DNA from: Mycolicibacterium tusciae
GTDB taxonomy: Bacteria > Actinomycetota > Actinomycetes > Mycobacteriales > Mycobacteriaceae
Assembly (NCBI RefSeq): GCF_002086795.1
Contig: NZ_MVIM01000007.1
Location: 124,001-188,000 of the forward strand
Direction of reading: 5' to 3'
Length of the DNA stretch: 64,000 bases
The notes beneath the pieces are model-generated. The model ran no database searches. It was given only the letters and a program-made list of their open reading frames with translations, and was not told the origin of the DNA. Made by a program: the position numbers and the translations under genes. Shown here piece after piece: positions 59,092 to 64,000 of this stretch. Position 1 is the first letter of the stretch. The number at the start of each line of letters is the position of its first letter.

Positions 59092-59454
59092 CTAGGCCGG
59101 AAGGGTATAGCCGCCGGCAGACTGGCGCAGCTGCCAGATCTGCGCGGGGCAGAGCTCGTTGACCGCCTGGTTGATCAGGTAGGCGCCCTGGTAGTAGTCG
59201 GTCGTGCGGAAGTCGGCCTTCACCTGGTCGACGAGCTGTGCGTAGCTCATCTTTCCCGCGACCCGGTCGCAGATGGTGTTTCCGTAGCCGATGGCGGCGT
59301 CGGCGTTGGGGAAGTTGTAGCCGGGCCGCACATGCACGTTGACGAGGTACGCGACAGTGTCTGCGCCGGCCGGCGGCGCCAACGCGACGGTGGCTGCCGC
59401 AGTGGCGAATGACACGGCCATAGTGGCAGCCACACGCTTCGAGACCAGCTTCAT
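59092..59454 (-). CDS. Secreted DUF732 protein
   Basis: A 120-residue precursor with a signal peptide (ending PAGAD) and a DUF732 domain of about 75 residues: IGYGNTICDRVAGKMSYAQLV and LINQAVNELCPAQ, where the two Cys probably bond. DUF732 proteins are small, helical, exported and common in mycobacteria with no known function. ATG 59454 is used since the upstream open frame lacks similarity. It converges with lpqH. Confidence 0.85.
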   Translation of the reverse strand: MKLVSKRVAATMAVSFATAAATVALAPPAGADTVAYLVNVHVRPGYNFPNADAAIGYGNTICDRVAGKMSYAQLVDQVKADFRTTDYYQGAYLINQAVNELCPAQIWQLRQSAGGYTLPA

Positions 59455-59502
59455 GAACGGAAACCCTACGCGCGGCGCGCAGGAAAACCTACGCTGAAGC
59501 TC

Positions 59503-59874
59503 ATGAAGATCGTGGCTGCAGTTGCACTGGCGTGCGGGTTCGCGGCGGCTCCCATGGTGATGGCGCCCATCACGTCGGCCTCCCCCGGATACTGCGATGG
59601 CGCGGACTGCGTGCCGTACCTCACCCGTAGCGTGGTCGCCGGCGAGCACTGCAACCAGAACACTCGCTACAACTGGGGCCTCGACGCCTCGGGCAATACG
59701 TTGGCCTGCAGTTCGCGCCGCGTCTGGATCGAGGCGCCGCCACTGGTTGGAGTCCGCACATTGCGGCTGCCCTGCGGGGACCAGACGGGCGTCGCGCAGT
59801 CACCCGACGGGGTTCCGCTGAGCTGTATGGGCGGTGCCTGGAGCGCCGACTACAGCTGGACCTTCTACAAGTAA
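59503..59874 (+). CDS. Small secreted Cys-rich hypothetical protein
   Basis: A 123-residue precursor: signal peptide (residues 1-27, ending SAS), then a mature domain with six Cys (GYCDGADC, EHCNQN, ACSSRR, LPCGDQ, LSCMGG), probably three disulfides. Trp and Tyr are frequent near the end (WSADYSWTFYK). Similar small exported proteins occur across mycobacteria. No function recognised. It is divergent from the DUF732 gene, with 48 bp between the starts. Confidence 0.75.
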   Translation: MKIVAAVALACGFAAAPMVMAPITSASPGYCDGADCVPYLTRSVVAGEHCNQNTRYNWGLDASGNTLACSSRRVWIEAPPLVGVRTLRLPCGDQTGVAQSPDGVPLSCMGGAWSADYSWTFYK

Positions 59875-59943
59875 AGGTCACTTCCCGATAACGCCCCGGT
59901 TGCGTGCGTGAGATCTGAGCCTTTTCGGGGTACAACGACTCGC

Positions 59944-60360
59944 GTGGCAATCGATGCGTGTTCGCGACCGGTTGGTTCGCTCCGCATCGAAGTGCCGGCA
60001 GTCGCGGAGCAACTGGCCGAGATCCGTCGTCGGCTGACCGACTGGCTGGAGCCGATCGGGATCTCCGCTGCCGGCGTCGCGGACATCGTGCTCGTGGTCA
60101 ACGAGGCCTGTACGAACTGCATCGAACACGCTTACCGCGACGTCGATGCCGGGGCGATCCTCGTCGATGCGAGTCACGAGTACGACCAGATCATCATCGA
60201 CGTCATCGATCACGGAGCCTGGAAGAATCCACCCAACCAGCCGAGCACCCGCGGGCACGGGCTGCCGATCATGCGCGCGATGAGCGCAGGCATGGACGTC
60301 AAATCATCGTCAGAGGGCACAACGGTACGTCTGACGTTCGATCCCGCCGCGCAGAACTAG
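59944..60360 (+). CDS. RsbW-like ATP-binding regulator (anti-sigma kinase type)
   Basis: A 138-residue GHKL-fold protein (150 if GTG 59908 is used). The N box is VNEACTNCIEHAY and the G box RGHGLPIMRAM; a conserved DHGAW segment lies between. This is the HATPase_c_2 domain of anti-sigma factors such as RsbW/UsfX, which phosphorylate STAS anti-anti-sigma factors. No sigma factor or STAS gene is visible nearby. It is convergent with a PP2C-histidine kinase-receiver operon, which could supply the matching phosphatase. Confidence 0.82.
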   Translation: MAIDACSRPVGSLRIEVPAVAEQLAEIRRRLTDWLEPIGISAAGVADIVLVVNEACTNCIEHAYRDVDAGAILVDASHEYDQIIIDVIDHGAWKNPPNQPSTRGHGLPIMRAMSAGMDVKSSSEGTTVRLTFDPAAQN

Positions 60361-60801
60361 CTAGAACTGCGGCAGCCGGACCACCTGAACGAAGAACTCG
60401 TCGATCTGGCGCACCGCGGTCATGAACGCGTCGAGGTCGACCGGCTTGGTGACGTAGGCATTGGCGTGCAACTTGTAGCTGCGCAGGATGTCCTCCTCCG
60501 CCGAGGACGTCGTCAATACCACCACCGGGATGTGGCTGAGTTCGGGATCGTTCTTGATCTGCTCGAGCAATTGGCGGCCGTCGTACTTGGGCAGGTTCAG
60601 GTCGAGCAGCACCAGGTCGGGTCGGGGTGCGTCTTGGTAGGCACCACGCCGATACAAGAAGTCCAGCCCCTCCTCGCCGTCGTGCGCGACGTGAAGATTG
60701 TTTTTGATCTTGTTGTGTTCAAAGGCTTCCCGAGTGATCAGCTCGTCTCCGGGATCGTCCTCGATGAGGAGGACATCGATAGCGCGCTCGGCCGGTGTCA
60801 T
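60361..60801 (-). CDS. Single-domain response regulator (Rcp1-like)
   Basis: A 146-residue receiver with no output domain. The acidic pocket is LLIEDDPGDE, the phospho-acceptor Asp is in LVLLDLNLPKYDG, and VVLTTSS and YVTKPVD hold the conserved Thr/Ser and Lys. The sequence is closest to Rcp1-type receivers that partner phytochrome-like kinases. ATG 60801 overlaps the kinase stop by 4 bp, so it is the cognate partner. It probably relays phosphate or controls a protein by binding. Confidence 0.92.
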   Translation of the reverse strand: MTPAERAIDVLLIEDDPGDELITREAFEHNKIKNNLHVAHDGEEGLDFLYRRGAYQDAPRPDLVLLDLNLPKYDGRQLLEQIKNDPELSHIPVVVLTTSSAEEDILRSYKLHANAYVTKPVDLDAFMTAVRQIDEFFVQVVRLPQF

Positions 60802-62369
60802 GAGGGTGATCCTTCCAGATCGGCTGCCACCTGGTTGTCAGCGGTGACGGGAATGGTGAAGCGGAATCTGGTTCCCCCGGCGAAGGAGTTGTCGATCCAG
60901 ATGGTGCCGCCGTGATGTTCGATGATCTTCTTGCACAGCGCGAGGCCGATACCGGTGCCGGTGTAGACGTCGCGTCCGTGTAGGCGCTGGAAGATCACGA
61001 AGACCTTGTCGGAGAATTCTTCGGGGATGCCGATGCCGTTGTCGGTCACGGTCAGCATCCACGGGGCGTCGGGATCGTCGGCGCTGCGCTCACAGTTGAT
61101 GACGATGCGTGGCGCGACGCCATCCCGCCGGAACTTCACCGCATTGCCAATCAGGTTCTGCCACACCATCGTCAGCAGCGTCGGATCGCCCATGATCCGG
61201 GGCAGCGGCTGCCCCTCGCGGGCGACCTGCGCCCCGGACTCGGAGATCGCGGTGTCGAGGTTGGCGATCGCGTCATCGAGCGTGGCACCGAGGTCGACGT
61301 CGTCGCTCGTCGCGTTGAGCCGGCCCACCCGGGAGAACGTGAGCAGGTCATTGATCAGGATCTGCATCCGCTTGGCGCCGTCGACGGCGAACGCGATGTA
61401 TTCGGTACCGCGTTCGTCGAGCTTGTCGCCGTAGCGCTTCTCGATGAGCTGGCAGAACGAAGCCACCTTGCGCAGCGGCTCCTGGAGGTCGTGCGAGGCG
61501 ACATAGGCGAACTGCTCGAGTTCGGCGTTGGACCGCTGCAGCTCGACCGCCTGCTCGGCCAGCATGGTTCGTGCCTCGGTGGCATCTTCCAGCTCGTCGA
61601 CGATTCGCTGGCGCATGTCCTCGACGTCGGCGGCGATGGCGCGAATGTCCCTGGGGCCTTCCGGCACGATGTGACTGCTGAAGTCGCCCTGGGTGATCCT
61701 TCGGCAGGCAGCGGCCAAAGCTTCAAGCGGCCGGGTGACCGCCGTCCTGATCACCAGCGCGGACAGGATGGCGGCGACGACGATCGCCCCGACGACCGAG
61801 ATCAGCACGGCGTTGCGCCACGCTTTCACGTTCGCGAGCTCGGCGTCGGCGGCGTCACGCTCTTGTTGGAGCCGTTGCAGCTGGGTGTCGAAGAGCTGGC
61901 GCAGGGCGTCGAACGAGGTCTTGCCGCGGGCGACCGTCGGGCCGTCCATCACCGACGGCACACCGGGCTTGACGTCGGCGATGAGCGGTTCGGCATAGGA
62001 GGTACGCCACGCCGCCGCTGTGCTCTCGATGGCGTCCAGGTCGTCGAGCACCTTCTTGCGATCCCCGGCTTCAGCCCGGATCTGTTGCGCCGCAGCAGTT
62101 TCGGCCTTCTGCCCGGCAACGTAGGGCTCGAGGAACTGAGGGTTGGCGGAGATCGCATACCCGCGCAACGACGTCTCCTGGTCACGTATAGCGGCCTGCA
62201 GCTTGTAGGCGCCGAGCCGCATCGGTCCGATGTCTCCGGTGATCTCCTGCGACACGGCGTCCGTCCGATTCACCAGCAGCGCACCCGCGACGGCGCCGGC
62301 GAGTACGACCGCGCCCATGACGGCCAGCACGAGGTTCTGCCAGCCCTGGACCGTGGGCTGCCACTTCAT
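60798..62369 (-). CDS. Sensor histidine kinase with CHASE3-type extracellular domain
   Basis: A 523-residue membrane kinase. Transmembrane helix 1 spans about 12-34, a CHASE3-like helical sensor about 35-185 (with RDQETSLRGYAISANPQFLEPY), helix 2 about 190-212, HAMP about 213-265, then HisKA with phospho-His in ASHDLQEPLRKVASF and HATPase_c with NLIGNAVKF, DNGIGIPEE and GTGIGLALCKK. ATG 62369 overlaps the upstream phosphatase stop by 4 bp. The open frame further upstream is a shadow of that gene. Signal unknown. Confidence 0.93.
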   Translation of the reverse strand: MKWQPTVQGWQNLVLAVMGAVVLAGAVAGALLVNRTDAVSQEITGDIGPMRLGAYKLQAAIRDQETSLRGYAISANPQFLEPYVAGQKAETAAAQQIRAEAGDRKKVLDDLDAIESTAAAWRTSYAEPLIADVKPGVPSVMDGPTVARGKTSFDALRQLFDTQLQRLQQERDAADAELANVKAWRNAVLISVVGAIVVAAILSALVIRTAVTRPLEALAAACRRITQGDFSSHIVPEGPRDIRAIAADVEDMRQRIVDELEDATEARTMLAEQAVELQRSNAELEQFAYVASHDLQEPLRKVASFCQLIEKRYGDKLDERGTEYIAFAVDGAKRMQILINDLLTFSRVGRLNATSDDVDLGATLDDAIANLDTAISESGAQVAREGQPLPRIMGDPTLLTMVWQNLIGNAVKFRRDGVAPRIVINCERSADDPDAPWMLTVTDNGIGIPEEFSDKVFVIFQRLHGRDVYTGTGIGLALCKKIIEHHGGTIWIDNSFAGGTRFRFTIPVTADNQVAADLEGSPS

Positions 62370-63598
62370 CCGGTCGCCGTCCGCTCGACCCGCACGACGG
62401 CGATGTCGTCGCTGATACCGCCGACGGACTGCGCGCGACGCTCGACATCGTCGATCAGCGCTTCGACGAATTGGGCGCCGGGCAGATGTGCATACGACCG
62501 CGCCACGTCCAAGAGACCCGACTCCATGAGGCGTTCGGTACCCCGTCCGGATCGGCCCTCGATCAAGCCGTCGGTGAGGAGTACGAGGCCGTGTCCCTGC
62601 GGCAGTTCCATGATGTTCAGCGGCCACTCGTATCCGTTGAGGCCCAGTGCGGGACCCACCGAAGGCTCCAGCCACTCCACCGAATCCGGGCCGTGCAACA
62701 GCATGGCGGGGTGGCCGGCGGACACCGCGTTGAAGCTCAGATCGTCGGGGGATATCGCCACCGAAAGAACCGTCGCGAAAATGCTGGCGCCGGGGCGCTC
62801 GGTGCTCAGGATCCGCTCCAGCTGACGCATCCGTTCGTTGCCGCGCAGTCCCGCGAATGTCAGTGCGCGCCAGCCGATGCGCAGCGCGACCCCGAGCGCG
62901 GCCTCGTTCGGACCGTGCCCGGCCACATCGCCGACCATGACGTGCACGGTGCGGTCGGGGGTTTGGACGAAGTCGTAGAAGTCGCCACCGAGAAGCGCGA
63001 ACTGCCTACTCGGCCGGTATCGCGCGACGATGTCCACACCCGGATCGTCGAGTAACAGCGGTGACGGCAGCAGCCCGCGTTCGAGGCGCGCGTTCTCCGT
63101 CGCGCGCAGCTCGCTGGCGTGCAATTCGTGCGCGGTCAGCTCGGCGCGCTTACGTTCGACCGCGTACAACAGCGCGCGGTGCAGCGTGTCGGGTTCAACC
63201 CGGCCCTTGACCAGGTAGTCCTGCGCTCCCGCGGCAACGGCGGAGACGCCGAAGTGTTCGTCGTTCAGGCCGGTGAGCACGACGATGGGCATCGTGGCGT
63301 CTTGTTTGGCGACCTGATCCAGCGCCTTGATTCCGTTCGCATCGGGGAGGTTGAGGTCCAGCAGTATGCAGTCCGGGCGGGATGCGGCCAGTTGACGCTC
63401 GGCTTCCTCGATCGAGGGGGCCCACACCACCTGGATATCGGCGCCCGCATCGGCGATGAGCTCCTCGACCAGAATGGCGTCACCCCGGTCGTCCTCGACG
63501 AGCAGCACCGAGAACGGCCGCTCATCGGCGGCCTGATCAGCGGACGTGCCCCTCACAGGGTTATATATCGAACTCACTGGCAACCACGTTTCCCACAC
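62366..63598 (-). CDS. Receiver-PP2C phosphatase (RsbU-like)
   Basis: A 410-residue protein. Residues about 30-145 form a receiver (LLVEDDRGDA; phospho-Asp in CILLDLNLPDANG), and about 185-405 form a PP2C/SpoIIE phosphatase with ALLGGDFYDF, VGDVAGHGPNEA, SAGHPAMLL and LLTDGLIEGR metal boxes. Such proteins dephosphorylate STAS anti-anti-sigma factors when activated by a histidine kinase. It is first in a three-gene operon with a kinase and a receiver. The start is uncertain: GTG 63598, 63577 and 63556 are all in frame. Confidence 0.9.
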   Translation of the reverse strand: MWETWLPVSSIYNPVRGTSADQAADERPFSVLLVEDDRGDAILVEELIADAGADIQVVWAPSIEEAERQLAASRPDCILLDLNLPDANGIKALDQVAKQDATMPIVVLTGLNDEHFGVSAVAAGAQDYLVKGRVEPDTLHRALLYAVERKRAELTAHELHASELRATENARLERGLLPSPLLLDDPGVDIVARYRPSRQFALLGGDFYDFVQTPDRTVHVMVGDVAGHGPNEAALGVALRIGWRALTFAGLRGNERMRQLERILSTERPGASIFATVLSVAISPDDLSFNAVSAGHPAMLLHGPDSVEWLEPSVGPALGLNGYEWPLNIMELPQGHGLVLLTDGLIEGRSGRGTERLMESGLLDVARSYAHLPGAQFVEALIDDVERRAQSVGGISDDIAVVRVERTATG

Positions 63599-63652
63599 GT
63601 GTCACCGTGGCCGCTGTGACCGCTTCTTTAGTGACATCGGAAAGAATAGACG

Positions 63653-64000
63653 CTACCCAGTCCGGGGTCCCCGCCTGAACCCCGTTTGGCTGCGAATCAA
63701 CGGCAGCGTGGCGGAGGTGGCGAATCCGGGCGGCGCCTGGCAGACGGCGGTGACCGCATTGAGGACCTGCATGCCGGTGGCGACGCTGGCCGACCGTACA
63801 TGCTCTTCGATGGTGGCGTTGCGGGTGAAACTCGCCAGCGACATGAAGTGGGTGCGCATCGACGGGTCGCCCTCGATGGTCAGCGTCCAGCCGTGCTGGG
63901 GTTTGGGCCAGTGCGAGGGGTACTCGCCGCCCACTGTCCACAGTGTTTCGATCTCGATGAGCGTTTCGCCGTCGCGGTGACCGGACCAATTCCAGCGCTG
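63653..64000 (-). CDS. C-terminus of a DapB-like amine dehydrogenase family protein (5' partial)
   Basis: The minus-strand frame entering at base 64000 encodes 115 residues to a TAG at 63653-63655. It reads GETLIEIETLWTVGG, GWTLTIEGDPSMRTHFMSLA, ATIEEHVRSASVATGMQVLN and ends PPGFATSATLPLIRSQ. These segments match the C-terminal half of mycobacterial dihydrodipicolinate-reductase-like proteins, the same broad family as the gene at 30949 but a different subgroup. The N-terminal Rossmann half is outside the window. Confidence 0.8.
   Translation of the reverse strand, partial: QRWNWSGHRDGETLIEIETLWTVGGEYPSHWPKPQHGWTLTIEGDPSMRTHFMSLASFTRNATIEEHVRSASVATGMQVLNAVTAVCQAPPGFATSATLPLIRSQTGFRRGPRTG

Noticed and set aside
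59898..59943. SigF-type promoter (GGTT...GGGTA) before the RsbW-like gene
   Set aside because: The two elements are about 26 nt apart, far from the 15-17 nt expected.

Overview
The window looks like chromosomal DNA of a rapidly growing mycobacterium (Mycolicibacterium-like). It is GC-rich and uses many GTG and TTG starts. Several genes have leaderless-type starts, where a TANNNT box ends 6-7 nt before the start codon. From about 2.2 kb to 46.5 kb the gene order follows the M. tuberculosis Rv3707c-Rv3731 block: DUF4185, asd, ask, leuA, dnaQ-like, murT-gatD, recR, ybaB, ami1, a tuberculostearate gene pair, dnaX, an aspartate aminotransferase, lucA, an LigD-type polymerase and ligC. That synteny is judged from recalled protein families, not from a database search. 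I see no insertion sequence, prophage, integrase or CRISPR array.

Layout. 1-6.2 kb: the tail of a Rieske protein, a small basic protein, an M42 peptidase, a GAF-ANTAR regulator, then the leftward ask-asd-DUF4185 operon with an internal ask-beta start. 6.3-13.7 kb: an inserted rightward nitrogen operon, amt - gmaS/glnT - three glutamate-synthase-like subunits - FAD amine oxidoreductase - XRE/cupin regulator. This gene set matches the N-methylglutamate type of methylamine assimilation. 13.75-15.7 kb: leuA behind a Leu-rich leader peptide and hairpin, a probable attenuator. 15.7-30.2 kb: conserved housekeeping and envelope genes, 4.5S SRP RNA, tRNA-Ser(GGA), lucA and a secreted HtrA-like protease. 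30.2-39.2 kb: a TetR gene with a perfect operator, an amine-dehydrogenase-like enzyme, a serine hydrolase, a large repeat-rich surface protein, a Ser/Thr kinase and a cutinase.

39.3-46.7 kb: a polymerase-ligase repair pair (PolD1/LigC1 type), two convergent catabolic genes, a beta-glucosidase-type GH3 enzyme, and a second ligase (LigC2/Rv3731 type) broken by one in-frame TGA, followed by a tiny flavoprotein remnant. 46.7-58 kb: a secreted protein, a DUF899 protein, an MFS transporter, gluQ, a CoA-transferase, an amino acid ABC transporter, a saccharopine-dehydrogenase-like enzyme, an amine oxidase and tgt. gluQ and tgt both belong to queuosine tRNA modification. 58-64 kb: two LpqH-type lipoproteins, small secreted proteins, an RsbW-like kinase, a three-gene signalling operon (receiver-PP2C phosphatase, CHASE3-type histidine kinase, receiver) and a 3'-partial DapB-like gene running off the window.

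Main themes are nitrogen and amine handling, aspartate-family and leucine synthesis with visible control elements, envelope biogenesis, DNA repair and stress signalling. The best candidates for new biology are the amine-assimilation operon, the leuA leader, the broken ligC2, the operator-like palindromes at 22.0 and 30.9 kb, and the queuosine gene pair.
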